64,000 bases of DNA from Desulfovibrio sp. JY. GTDB taxonomy: Bacteria; Desulfobacterota; Desulfovibrionia; Desulfovibrionales; Desulfovibrionaceae. Positions 43,544 through 52,645 of the stretch are shown in pieces. The notes under the pieces were generated by a model, which was not told where the DNA came from, did not search any database, and worked only from the letters and a program-made list of their open reading frames with translations. The DNA is taken from the NCBI GenBank assembly GCA_021730285.1, contig CP082962.1, forward strand, positions 4,349,501 to 4,413,500. Reading direction: 5' to 3'. Position numbers and translations under genes: made by a program. Position 1 is the first letter of the stretch; every line of letters starts with the position of its first letter.

Positions 43544-43673
43544 TCGCGCGCCGCCTTACATCACGCTCCTTTAATCCAACCACTATCCGCCTAACCGCTT
43601 CAACTGCCGCTAATGAACGCTCACAACCTTGGACCGGGGACCCATAGCGGACCCAAGCACCCCTCCAACGCAA

Positions 43674-43711
43674 AAGGGGTTGGACCGTATTAGTCCAACC
43701 CCTTAATTTTT
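43674..43711. terminator. Bidirectional terminator between prophage and tRNA fragment
   Basis: AAGGGGTTGGAC (43674-43685) pairs with GTCCAACCCCTT (43693-43704) in a 12-bp stem, followed on the plus strand by AATTTTT. On the minus strand the stem is followed by TTTT, so it would also end tRNA-Arg transcription. Confidence 0.8.
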
Positions 43712-43712
43712 A

Positions 43713-43762
43713 TGGTGCTCCCGATGCGATTCGAACGCATGGCCTATCGCTTAGGAGGCGAT
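43713..43762 (-). tRNA. 3' half of tRNA-Arg(CCT), island attachment site
   Basis: Read on the minus strand, the sequence gives an anticodon arm ATCGC-CTCCTAA-GCGAT (anticodon CCT), variable region, T arm ATGCG-TTCGAAT-CGCAT and acceptor 3' strand CGGGAGC-A-CCA. The D arm and 5' acceptor strand are missing, replaced by AT-rich DNA leading to the integrase. This is the usual duplicated 3' tRNA segment at one end of an integrated element; the intact tRNA should be at the other end. Confidence 0.85.
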
Positions 43763-43889
43763 TTTTTATCTTTCAGCTAATTTCAGAAGACTTCACAACT
43801 TCATTGACTTTCAGTATGTTAAGCCATATCCATCTTCACAACTCTTCACGCTTTTGCCCCTTGCTTCAGACTAAAAGGATGGACAGGGG

Positions 43890-45137
43890 ATGGACAAAAT
43901 CCGGGAGATGGACATGGCAACAAAATGGATTGGCACGAATTATCCTGGAGTTCGGTACAGAGAACACCCCTCCCGGAAGCACGGCATCCAAAAGGACCGC
44001 TATTTTTCCATCTACTATAAGGTCGGCGGCAAACGCCGCGAGGAAGCCCTTGGCTGGGCCTCGGAAGGTTGGACCGCCGCCAAGGCCGCTCAGACTTTGG
44101 CAGAACTCAAAAAGGCCCATACCATCGGGGAAGGACCATGCTCCCTGGCGGAAAAGCGCAAGCTAGCCGAGGAGAAGCGTCAGGCCGAGGAGACGGCACG
44201 CGTTATCGAGGCACGCGAAAACATCACCCTCTCCCAAGTCTGGAAGAAATACCTTCCTGTGGCCCAGGCCAACAAGGCCACCCATACGGCCTATGCTGAA
44301 GAAGCCGCTTACCGGCTCTGGCTCTCCCCTACCCTGGCCGACAAACCTCTACGTGACATCAAGCCCATACACTTAGAGCGCATTAAGAAGACCATGACCG
44401 AAGCCGGCCGTTCCGCTCAAACAGTCCGGCATGTCCTGGCCGCCTTGCGGCAGGTATTCAACTTCGCCAAGCGCCATGGCCTCTATGCCGGCGACAACCC
44501 GGTTTCTTTGGTAAAGAAGCCCATGACCGATTCCCGCCGTCTCCGCTTCCTGACCCACGACGAAGCCGACCGATTGCTTGCCGCCCTGGCCGAACGGGAA
44601 TCCAACGTCCATGACATGGCCCTGCTCGCCCTGCATTGCGGCCTGAGGGCCGGTGAAATCTTTTCCCTGACCTGGGGCGACGTGGACATGGAACGTGGCG
44701 TCCTCATCCTGCGCGACACCAAAAGCGGCAAGACCCGGGCGGCCTACATGACCGAGGCCGTGGCAGCAATGCTCGCGGACATGGAACGCCGAGGTCCCGA
44801 CGATCTCGTGTTTCCCTCCGCCAATGGTGGCCGTATCGTCCAAATTTCCGAGACGTTCAACCGCGTGGTTGCCGCCCAGGGGCTCAACAATGGTGTTACC
44901 GATCCACGCCAGAAGGTCGTCTTCCATACCCTGCGCCACACCTTCGCCTCTTGGTTGGTCGAGCAAGGCATCGATTTGTATTCGGTCAAAGAGCTTATGG
45001 GACATGGCACACTGGCCATGACGGAGCGCTACAGCCACCTTTCCCCGGACAAACTGCGCCGGGCGGTCAAAACTCTTGAAACCAGCATGAATACGATAAA
45101 GAGAGACGAACGCATTATGCACATGAGGGATAACTAG
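43890..45137 (+). CDS. Tyrosine recombinase integrase of the tRNA-Arg island
   Basis: The 415-residue protein has a P4-type N-terminal DUF4102-like domain (YFSIYYKVGGKRREEALGWA), a SAM-like core-binding domain and a catalytic domain with R (GLRAGE), H-x-x-R (HTLRHTFA), H (MGHGTL) and the Tyr nucleophile (ERYSHL). It integrates at the adjacent tRNA-Arg. The start may be ATG 43890 or ATG 43911. Confidence 0.93.
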   Translation: MDKIREMDMATKWIGTNYPGVRYREHPSRKHGIQKDRYFSIYYKVGGKRREEALGWASEGWTAAKAAQTLAELKKAHTIGEGPCSLAEKRKLAEEKRQAEETARVIEARENITLSQVWKKYLPVAQANKATHTAYAEEAAYRLWLSPTLADKPLRDIKPIHLERIKKTMTEAGRSAQTVRHVLAALRQVFNFAKRHGLYAGDNPVSLVKKPMTDSRRLRFLTHDEADRLLAALAERESNVHDMALLALHCGLRAGEIFSLTWGDVDMERGVLILRDTKSGKTRAAYMTEAVAAMLADMERRGPDDLVFPSANGGRIVQISETFNRVVAAQGLNNGVTDPRQKVVFHTLRHTFASWLVEQGIDLYSVKELMGHGTLAMTERYSHLSPDKLRRAVKTLETSMNTIKRDERIMHMRDN

Positions 45138-45228
45138 CCGAACAAATGCAGATTCCCTCATATCCACAACGTATATTTGACACACAACACAAGCAACAAA
45201 AAAATAAAAAACAAAGCAGAGCTTGCGC

Positions 45229-46128
45229 ATGTCAAAAAACAAAAAACCACAAAAGCGACATAAAGAGCAACCCAAATCATCATTTAATCAGCACAATGAA
45301 TTACTATACCCTGACAACGAAGAATCCAACCCGATAACATCATTTATAAACATGATATTATTTGAAACCTCGGCTGTAAATGCAAGATCAGCTGCAACCA
45401 ATCTTTTTCCAATAGGAACAGACGCAACAATTAAATCATTAAAAATTTTCCAACAAGAAATTATAAATTGCATATCGACAAACAACGTATTGTCTTTTGA
45501 GCTTTGCCTCCTTTGTTGTGGACACAATAAAGATTTTATTAAAAATAGACAGTCTGGCTATATGTTAGATTACGATTCTCTAAAGAATCTAAACACAGAG
45601 ACTGAAGAAGCATTTATCGATATGGCATCAGACGGAGAAGACCTTATACGCCGGTACAAGATTTTAGCATTCGCCGAGGCAATAAACGGAATTGATAGAA
45701 TCATATGCGCATTAAATGGAAACAATCCCTCTGTAATCGTTTACGAAACCTTGCTATTCGCGAGAAACTTAGTACAATTTTCTAATGAGATAAAATTTTA
45801 TAGATCATTTAAAACTTTAGCAGGCGCAAAAGACGGGGGAGGGAAGCACACTCCGAGAAAAGAATTAATAGCAATTTTCATTGATTCACTAAGCAAAAAC
45901 AAAGAAATTACGTTCAAAGAAGAGTGGAAACGCATATCACACTATAATGAATCAAACAAACTTTGCCATGGAAAATATTCTTTCTACATAGACGAAGCAA
46001 CCGAATCACTTATATACTCTTGGACTATACATAACAAATCCGGGGGTAGAGAGAAAGAAGAAAAGGAATCCTCAATCCTAAAAGCAACTGCCCAAATTTA
46101 TTTTTCCGAAGCGAAAAAAACACTTTAA
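45229..46128 (+). CDS. AT-rich hypothetical protein next to the integrase
   Basis: The 299-residue soluble protein starts with a basic, polar stretch and has no recognised domain. Residues 45-200 are helical (KSLKIFQQEIINCISTNNVL ...), the C-terminus contains KHTPRKELIAIFIDSL. It is strongly AT-rich compared with the integrase. Position next to the integrase is where islands often carry accessory or defence genes. Confidence 0.6.
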   Translation: MSKNKKPQKRHKEQPKSSFNQHNELLYPDNEESNPITSFINMILFETSAVNARSAATNLFPIGTDATIKSLKIFQQEIINCISTNNVLSFELCLLCCGHNKDFIKNRQSGYMLDYDSLKNLNTETEEAFIDMASDGEDLIRRYKILAFAEAINGIDRIICALNGNNPSVIVYETLLFARNLVQFSNEIKFYRSFKTLAGAKDGGGKHTPRKELIAIFIDSLSKNKEITFKEEWKRISHYNESNKLCHGKYSFYIDEATESLIYSWTIHNKSGGREKEEKESSILKATAQIYFSEAKKTL

Positions 46129-46199
46129 ACAACCCCCTTGCTTTAAACTCTGGTCTGCTACTTCTTCGCAACTTCACTTAGTACGAGGAGGTAGCTCTT

Positions 46200-46442
46200 A
46201 TGTCTTTTTCTAAAAAAAACGCCCGCCCTGTTGATCTCTCCACCCTCCGGGAAACTCTCCCGCCGATCTTGGCCCGTAAAAAGATTGACCGTTATCTCGG
46301 CGGCATCATCTCACAGGGATATTTAGCCAACCTCGATAGCGAAGGAACTGGGCCGAGGCGGGTACGCGTCGGTGGGACGGTCGGCTACCTTCGTGAGGAT
46401 CTCATTGCCTGGCTTGAAGAAAGATCCTCCATGATTGACTAG
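46200..46442 (+). CDS. AlpA-like excisionase/regulator
   Basis: The 80-residue protein has a MerR-like HTH with a beta-wing (ILARKKIDRYLGGIISQGYL ... GPRRVRVGGTVGYLREDLIA), the layout of AlpA/Xis proteins that direct excision. GAGGAGG is 7 bp before the ATG. Confidence 0.75.
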   Translation: MSFSKKNARPVDLSTLRETLPPILARKKIDRYLGGIISQGYLANLDSEGTGPRRVRVGGTVGYLREDLIAWLEERSSMID

Positions 46443-46455
46443 GGCTGGGATTGCC

Positions 46456-46977
46456 ATGAGTAACCCAGTTCTCGAATTTCAGGATGTGCTTAAACGTACT
46501 GGTCTCGATCCTGACGAGATTATCGCCGGAGGCAATCTCCATCAGTGCGGGCTCACTACTTGTAAGGAGCGTGGAGAAGATGGAGCGTATACGTTCCATC
46601 CTGCCCCGCCTGCTTCCGGTTGGTGGCAAAACTTCCAAACAAGCCAGGAAGACACCTGGACCGCACGTTCGTACCCAAAACTGCCCCCCAAAGAACGACA
46701 CAAGCTCGACAAGTCAAAGCACAAAACAGAAGAGACTCTTCGTTCTGCCAATGGTCGTAACATAGCTGAACGCATAGTCTTTGTCTGTCTGCCTGCAGCA
46801 ATGCCCCCCCTTACCGAGTGCAACTCCTTTCTCTCGGTTTACATCTTGCCCCAGGCGGCAAGGACAACAATCATCTTCATAGGTTTCTTTCTTTGCCGCG
46901 ACCTAAGGCATGAACGCGTTGTGTCTTCAGGATTGGCTGATTCGGCGCGCGATTCGTCTTACTCGAAGCAACGATAG
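46456..46977 (+). pseudogene. Truncated plasmid/phage-type primase N-terminus
   Basis: Residues 1-85 (EFQDVLKRTGLDPDEIIAGG; DGAYTFHPAPPASGWWQNFQ; LPPKERHKLDK) resemble the N-terminal zinc/DNA-binding part of large primases of mobile elements. After about 46760 the frame loses any such character and ends at 46977; the catalytic toprim and helicase parts are absent. It is a remnant. Confidence 0.55.
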
Positions 46978-47035
46978 ACAACGACCAAGGCGAGGAAATT
47001 CACTTTTCTGCTTCAGGTTAGCCACGAGAGCTCAA

Positions 47036-48160
47036 ATGAACATAAAAAGAAAGGCAACAAAACTAGCAGGCCGCTTGGCAGCCAAGCCAACATCCGCCTC
47101 AACAGCCTCCACCTCAACCTCCCAAGCAGACAGGCGGCAAAGCAGGCGAGTAAACATCCTGCCCAACACCCAAGCACAAAATACCAAGAAGGCACGGAAC
47201 CATCAACAGCCTGATATCTCAGAACTATCAACGAGCGACCTCCTGGCAGGCCTCAACAGCAACCAAATCTTAGTACTGAAGTTCATCATTATGAACTTGA
47301 AAAGGATAATTTCATATGACCAAATATCTATCCAAGTAAAAATCCCAAGAGGAACAGTAAGGGGAAACGTAAAAACGCTCTCACATCTTGGATTTATTAG
47401 GCCATATCCGAAAAGAACAGGGAAGATACAGGGATTGTCCTTCAAATTTAACATTAAACTTTGCACATTATTCTGCGAAGTTCATGGATTAGAATTCCCC
47501 CTTTCGCTCATCGACACTCCGCATGTCCAGACGATCTCGACACCCACCCCATCACCCTGTGACCAGATAGAAAGAAGTACATACACTATCAAAGAAAAAA
47601 TCATGACCTTAACGCCTGATGACATTTCTCGCAGATATCCAAAACTAGCGGCGCACGGACTTTGTCCAAATCAAATCCGACAATTCGTCTCGACTCTTGA
47701 GAAACATGACTTCCCTTTGACCAATCTTCTTCTATCACTTGACCATCTCAATTGGGAACTTGAGCACGGGACTCTTATTGATGGAACTGGGAAAATTGTC
47801 GCGAAACCTCTTGGATATTTTTATAATTCTATTGCACAAAATGGATACTATCGCTCTCCCAATGGGTATGTCTCATCGGAAGATCAAATCATATTTGACC
47901 AAAAACACTCGGCTCACGCAGCCAAACAAGCCTACGACTCTGCTGCCAACGATTTATTCCAATTATGGGTGAACTCTCTTGAGCCATCAGAAAAAGAAAA
48001 ACTTCTCGAGAAGAAGTTTGGTCCCGAAGTGCAATATCTAAGACACTATTGGAATGAAAACCACAAAGAGTCGATGCTGTTGAACCACAAAAAAATCCTC
48101 TCTAAAATTATTTCGGAATTTTCGGAACTAAAACGAAAGGCAGAAACACCCAAGACGTAG
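47036..48160 (+). CDS. Winged-helix, replication-initiator-like protein of the mobile element
   Basis: The 374-residue protein has a Ser/Ala/Thr-rich N-terminus, a winged helix at about residues 75-130 (LNSNQILVLKFIIMNLKRII; GTVRGNVKTLSHLGFIRPYP) and a helical C-terminal domain with LAAHGLCPNQIRQFVSTLEK. Similar proteins precede TraA-type relaxases in mobilizable elements. An open frame upstream of 47036 overlaps the primase remnant and is not included. Confidence 0.6.
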   Translation: MNIKRKATKLAGRLAAKPTSASTASTSTSQADRRQSRRVNILPNTQAQNTKKARNHQQPDISELSTSDLLAGLNSNQILVLKFIIMNLKRIISYDQISIQVKIPRGTVRGNVKTLSHLGFIRPYPKRTGKIQGLSFKFNIKLCTLFCEVHGLEFPLSLIDTPHVQTISTPTPSPCDQIERSTYTIKEKIMTLTPDDISRRYPKLAAHGLCPNQIRQFVSTLEKHDFPLTNLLLSLDHLNWELEHGTLIDGTGKIVAKPLGYFYNSIAQNGYYRSPNGYVSSEDQIIFDQKHSAHAAKQAYDSAANDLFQLWVNSLEPSEKEKLLEKKFGPEVQYLRHYWNENHKESMLLNHKKILSKIISEFSELKRKAETPKT

Positions 48161-48236
48161 CGGCAGCAGACGCAATATACATTTTATCCTTCGGAAAAAT
48201 GATTGCGCTCTGCGAGGCAGAAAGGGGAAACGGAAA

Positions 48237-50507
48237 ATGGCGATAGCCTTTGCCAGAATGGAGATCATTTCCACCCGCAACGGCGGATCGGCGGTTGGGC
48301 TTTCCTCGTACCTGAACCGGGATCGAAAAATACAAAACTCAACCGGCAGGCAATTCGACTTCACGGAAAAGCTCGCTGACGAGCCCAACGAGTTTGTTCA
48401 TTCTGAACTTCTTGTCCCTGAACAACTCAAGGAGAAATGGGTTTCAAGTGAAACGCTCTGGAACGCCGCTGAGGCGGCTGACCTGAAAAAGGACGGAACG
48501 ATCAAGACAAACGCTCAGCTCGCCAAGCACATGGTTTTGGCCCTTCCAGCGGATGAGGGCCTCTCACGTGAACACGTGCTTGAACTGGCCCGGCAATTCG
48601 CCCGCGAGCATTTCACTAAACATGGCTTGGTCGTCGAGATGGTCTTCCACGACAAAGGGGACGGCAACCCACACGCCCATCTTCTCATCTCGACCCGAAC
48701 TCTTGGCGAAAGCGGCTTTGGCCCCAAGGCGAGGCACCTGAACCCTGGCTTCGCCAAAGGAAAGTTTGTCCTCCAGAAGGACGATTGGGGCCAGGAATGG
48801 GCAAATTTTCAGAATGGTTATTTCAAGTCCCATGGTCTGGATCTCGAAGTGGATTCGATCGGCAAGATCAGCCAGAAGCATGTTGGCCCAGCCTGGCATC
48901 AAAAAGGCGGGCAGGCGGTCAAGCGGGAAATCAATGAAGGCATCCAGGCGGAAAACGCCGAACTCCCCCCCGAGGAAATGCTTACCCAACTGACCCGGAA
49001 CAAATCCATCTTTAGCGAACGCGACATCTCCCGTCTGGTTTCCAAGGTCACCAGCACGCCCGAAGGCAACGCCAATCTCAAGAAAGAGATCCTTTCCCAG
49101 GAGAACCTCATCCGGCTCTACGACCATGATCCCGGCAAATTCGTGGGATTCACCACTCGGGACGTACTTGAACAAGAAAAGCGGGTCATGGACATGGCCA
49201 GGTGCAGGAATCAGGACGCCGCGCCTATGCCTCAGCCGAGAGCCATCCAACGCGCCTTGCACTCTAGAACCATGGACCCAGAGCAGGAACAGGCCTTCCG
49301 CCATGCCATAGCACCTGGGGGGCTAAAAATCATCGAAGGCCGAGCCGGAGCCGGCAAGTCCTACACCATGGGTGCCATCCGTGAGGCCTACGAGAAGTCC
49401 GGCTTTCGTGTCGTGGGGCTCTCCCCAACCAACACCGTGGCCCAGGACATGAAAACAGATGGCTTTGCCGAGGCCAGTACCGCCCATTCTGCCGTCTGGC
49501 ATCAGGAGAATAACGCCAGATCGCAAAAGTGGGACCAGAGGACCGTCCTTCTCGTTGACGAGGCGGCCATGCTCGACACGGAAATCATGGAGAAAATTTT
49601 TAGCAACGCCACAAGAGCAGACTCCAAGGTGATCCTGATTGGCGACGACAGGCAGCTTGCCTCCGTTGCCAGAGGCGGCATGTTCACAGAATTTCGCCAC
49701 AGATTCGGTTCGGCAGAGATCACCAAAGTTCGCAGGCAAGAGTCCGACTGGCAGAAAGAGGCCAGCGCCAACTTCTCCGAAGGCCGGTTCCTCGATGGCC
49801 TCAAGCGATACCAGGAACGCAAAGGCTTCCTTCATTGGCTACCAAATGCCTCAAGCCAGAAAGAAGCCCTCGTCAGGGAATGGACCAAGGACATGTCATG
49901 CGATCCGACCCAGGCGAGATTTGTCTACGCGGGGACCAACGCCGAGGTGAACGAGTTGAACATGCACCTGCGGGACATCCTGGCGAAGCGTGGCGACATC
50001 GTCGGCAACCATGAATTCGAGACCTGCAAGGGCACGCAGACCTTCGGCATCGGCGACAGAATTCAATTCCATGGAACGGACAAAAAGGCTGACATCTTTA
50101 ACGGCTCACTTGGGACGATCAAATGGATCGACGGCGACAAAGTCAACGTACTCACCGACGCCGGCCAGGAAGTCGCCTTCAATGCCAAGGAGTTCCGGGA
50201 CTTCGCCCTAGGCTACGCCGGAACGGTTTATCGTGGCCAAGGAAAGACCCAGACGACCGTCTACTGCCTGCATGGCCGCAACTGGGAATCCCGCACGAGC
50301 TATGTCGGCCTGACCCGCCACAAGGAACAGCTCAAATTCTTCATCGACCAATCCAACACCAGGGACTTACGTGCCTTGGCGATCCAGATGGGCCAAAAAC
50401 GAGTTGCCAGGGCCAGCATCGGTTTTAGACCTGAGTTTTCAATGAAACGAGCTCCCAATCACGAACGCGTGAGGACCAAAGGACGAGAGTTTGATTTAGG
50501 CCGTTAA
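48237..50507 (+). CDS. traA: MobQ/TraA-type relaxase-helicase
   Basis: The 756-residue protein has an N-terminal relaxase domain with the histidine motif GNPHAHLLISTR (about residue 140) and a C-terminal RecD-like helicase with Walker A GRAGAGKSY, VDEAAMLD and TVYRGQGKTQTTVYCL. It nicks oriT and unwinds the strand for transfer. Together with TraD- and ParA-like genes it makes the element mobilizable; no mating-pair genes are seen. Confidence 0.9.
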   Translation: MAIAFARMEIISTRNGGSAVGLSSYLNRDRKIQNSTGRQFDFTEKLADEPNEFVHSELLVPEQLKEKWVSSETLWNAAEAADLKKDGTIKTNAQLAKHMVLALPADEGLSREHVLELARQFAREHFTKHGLVVEMVFHDKGDGNPHAHLLISTRTLGESGFGPKARHLNPGFAKGKFVLQKDDWGQEWANFQNGYFKSHGLDLEVDSIGKISQKHVGPAWHQKGGQAVKREINEGIQAENAELPPEEMLTQLTRNKSIFSERDISRLVSKVTSTPEGNANLKKEILSQENLIRLYDHDPGKFVGFTTRDVLEQEKRVMDMARCRNQDAAPMPQPRAIQRALHSRTMDPEQEQAFRHAIAPGGLKIIEGRAGAGKSYTMGAIREAYEKSGFRVVGLSPTNTVAQDMKTDGFAEASTAHSAVWHQENNARSQKWDQRTVLLVDEAAMLDTEIMEKIFSNATRADSKVILIGDDRQLASVARGGMFTEFRHRFGSAEITKVRRQESDWQKEASANFSEGRFLDGLKRYQERKGFLHWLPNASSQKEALVREWTKDMSCDPTQARFVYAGTNAEVNELNMHLRDILAKRGDIVGNHEFETCKGTQTFGIGDRIQFHGTDKKADIFNGSLGTIKWIDGDKVNVLTDAGQEVAFNAKEFRDFALGYAGTVYRGQGKTQTTVYCLHGRNWESRTSYVGLTRHKEQLKFFIDQSNTRDLRALAIQMGQKRVARASIGFRPEFSMKRAPNHERVRTKGREFDLGR

Positions 50508-50518
50508 GGAGGAAGAAT

Positions 50519-51058
50519 ATGGAGAAAAACAAACTCACACCAGAAGAACAGCTCAAGCGCGCCTTGGAGCGGAAAAATCGCGCCATAGCGGCGGAAAACA
50601 GAGCAAAGGCCCAACTTCGCAAAGCGGAACAGCGAATCAAATACGAGCTTGGCGGATTGGCTGTCAAAGCAGGCTTCAAAGGCCTTTCCCTCAAGACGGT
50701 CTTTGGCTCTCTGTGCTTTGCCAGCGCAATGCTTCGTGTCCATTCCGCCGGAAAGGAAGTCGAAGACTATTTCCAGCGCCTTGGCTTGGCCGCATGGGAG
50801 CGGTTTGAAGTGGCGAAGGACCTCAAGTTTTTGAAAGATCTTTCGGAACAGGAACGTACGACAATTCTGTCAGAGCTGTTTGAGCTGATCCAGAGGCATC
50901 CTTTCCCCGGCAACGACCACACAGCCAGGCCAATGCCCGCGAGACCTTCTCTTCAGCCCCAGACGCAGAACCAGACGCCGGAGGTCGAATACAAGCAACC
51001 GGCAGGTCCTCCACTCACCCCTTCGGCAACACACGCCGGATTCGACGAGGAGACGTAA
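50519..51058 (+). CDS. TraD-like mobilization accessory protein
   Basis: The 179-residue protein has a basic N-terminal helix (EEQLKRALERKNRAIAAENR) and the ELGGLAVKAGFKGL motif of the small Agrobacterium-type TraD family that accompanies TraA. The C-terminus is Pro/Gln-rich. It begins 11 bp after the relaxase with GGAGGAA. Confidence 0.72.
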   Translation: MEKNKLTPEEQLKRALERKNRAIAAENRAKAQLRKAEQRIKYELGGLAVKAGFKGLSLKTVFGSLCFASAMLRVHSAGKEVEDYFQRLGLAAWERFEVAKDLKFLKDLSEQERTTILSELFELIQRHPFPGNDHTARPMPARPSLQPQTQNQTPEVEYKQPAGPPLTPSATHAGFDEET

Positions 51059-51855
51059 TGCGACGCGCAATCTTCGTACTCAGCCAGAAAGGCGGCCCCG
51101 GCAAGTCCACCTTCTCCCGTGCCCTTCTCGATGTGCTCAGGTTTGACCGGAATATGACCGTTGGCGCCTTCGATGCAGATGGAAACGTCGGCCAACTTCT
51201 CCAATATTATGGAGAGCGAGGCGAGAATGGCAGGCTCATTCCGGATCAAGACCCCGTCCGAGGCGTTTTCCCCTTCGACATCCGGGACAAGGTGGGGCGA
51301 GATAACGTTGTCAACGCCCTGGACCTTGATGCCGACGTCCTCCTTTTCGACCTGCCGGGCGGCGCGGTTGATACTCTCACGACTATCATCAGGGCTGAAA
51401 ATGGCATTCAGGCACTCGTCCAGGAATACCGGAACGCAGGCGTTGCCATCACTGTCGTCATCGTCATGTCCATCGTACACGCCTCGGCGAGCAATGTTGT
51501 CAAGACTATCAACATGTTCGGACCGGATGTCGATTATGTGGCCGTGAAAAACCTCTTCTTCGGCGCGCCAGAGGACTTCCTTTTCTTCGATGGTTTTACC
51601 GACGTTCAAGGGAACACGGTAGGTGGTCGAGGCAAGGCACTGCTCCATCAACATCAGGGTGCGCTTATAGCCATGCCGCAGCTACGTGGTCGGGAATACG
51701 CCCTCCTGGACCTTTACAACCTCGGATTTACCCCGGCCTTGAAATCCTCTCTGCTTCGCCGGGCAGAACGAAGCAACATCTTCCACTTTCTTGAAGGATT
51801 CAAACATGCCGTGACAACCGCTGGTATTTCTCTGGGCGTGGAGGAGAGCATATGA
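51058..51855 (+). CDS. ParA/StbB-like P-loop ATPase
   Basis: The 265-residue protein begins with a deviant Walker A QKGGPGKST and has the Walker A' FDADGN and Walker B LLFDLPGG. It resembles StbB/MobD-like ATPases that aid stability or transfer. The start overlaps the TraD-like stop (TAATG). Confidence 0.85.
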   Translation: MRRAIFVLSQKGGPGKSTFSRALLDVLRFDRNMTVGAFDADGNVGQLLQYYGERGENGRLIPDQDPVRGVFPFDIRDKVGRDNVVNALDLDADVLLFDLPGGAVDTLTTIIRAENGIQALVQEYRNAGVAITVVIVMSIVHASASNVVKTINMFGPDVDYVAVKNLFFGAPEDFLFFDGFTDVQGNTVGGRGKALLHQHQGALIAMPQLRGREYALLDLYNLGFTPALKSSLLRRAERSNIFHFLEGFKHAVTTAGISLGVEESI

Positions 51856-52529
51856 CTTTACTGGATAAGCTGCTTCAAGGGCTCCCTGATGACGTGAAGA
51901 ATCATGTCCAGCGCGTTGTCATCAATTACGAGCTCGACCCGAACAACCCAGAAATTCTGTTGGCCGTCCTATGCGGACATATTGAGTCCCTCGCTGGCAA
52001 AATTCCCGGCAAAATCGCCGAGCAAATCAACCGCTCAGCCAAGATCGCGGGCGACATTGCGGAGAAAAATATCGAACAACGCGAACGGGAGATTCAAGCA
52101 CGGCTTGTCGATTTCGTGGTCGAAAACTCTGAGAAAGTCTTGAACGCAAGGATTCAAACGAGCCGTTTCAGATGGTTCTGCGTCGCTTGCGTCTTCACCG
52201 TTATCCTCGCGATAGGATCTCTCTATGGCGGGTACAAATGGGGGTTCGAGATTCGCGACGCGGATTATCGAGTTGAGCTTGAAAGACTCCCGGAAGTTGC
52301 ATCCTGGACTGCTAAGGCTATTAAATCTCCAAGTGACATGGCCCTGGTCAAATGGTCCTTGTCGGAGGATGGGAAACTTGCCAATCGCTTTTCAAGGCTT
52401 AATGGCGGCATCAATAAATTCTTCGACTGCTATTCAGATGGGTCTACTGAGTGGAGAAGTAATCGCAAATTCTGCTTCCCTCAAGACAAAAAAGGAAGCA
52501 TTTATGGATGGATTATTGACGAAAAATAG
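51852..52529 (+). CDS. Mobilization-associated membrane protein
   Basis: The 225-residue protein has a helical N-terminus (VKNHVQRVVINYELDPNNPE; IAEKNIEQREREIQARL) and one membrane segment (about residues 110-130). It follows the ParA-like gene with a 4-bp overlap, as StbC/TraM-like partners do. Last gene before the convergent defence operon. Confidence 0.65.
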   Translation: MTLLDKLLQGLPDDVKNHVQRVVINYELDPNNPEILLAVLCGHIESLAGKIPGKIAEQINRSAKIAGDIAEKNIEQREREIQARLVDFVVENSEKVLNARIQTSRFRWFCVACVFTVILAIGSLYGGYKWGFEIRDADYRVELERLPEVASWTAKAIKSPSDMALVKWSLSEDGKLANRFSRLNGGINKFFDCYSDGSTEWRSNRKFCFPQDKKGSIYGWIIDEK

Positions 52530-52645
52530 ATTAATAGCATTATATAAAATCAAAAACAACGCCTGTCACACAAATTCACAACGCCAAATCTACACAAAAC
52601 AAATAAATTTACTTTACACAAAGCATTAGACAGGCTATACGACGG

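Larger units (their letters stand above)
5283..43560. mobile_element. Mu-like transposable prophage (about 38 kb)
   Basis: The gene order follows phage Mu closely: leftward repressor, Ner-like protein, MuA-type transposase, MuB-type ATPase, GemA, Mor, lysis genes, terminase pair gp27/gp28, portal gp29, F, G, I, T, gp36-gp38, sheath L, tube M, gp41/gp42, tape measure, N, P, gp45-gp48, fibres and finally Com with a DNA modification gene. Transposase-site-like repeats flank the block in opposite orientation. Every structural module appears intact; one early gene is frameshifted. The limits given are the outermost repeat on the left and the end of a TTACA on the right, and are approximate to some tens of bases. 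Confidence 0.85.

Noticed and set aside
43713-43762. A complete functional tRNA-Arg gene
   Set aside because: Only the anticodon arm to CCA is present; D arm and 5' acceptor strand are replaced by unrelated AT-rich DNA.
46910-47035. Upstream extension of the winged-helix gene to 46910
   Set aside because: It overlaps the primase remnant, is of odd composition, and ATG 47036 gives a sensible start.
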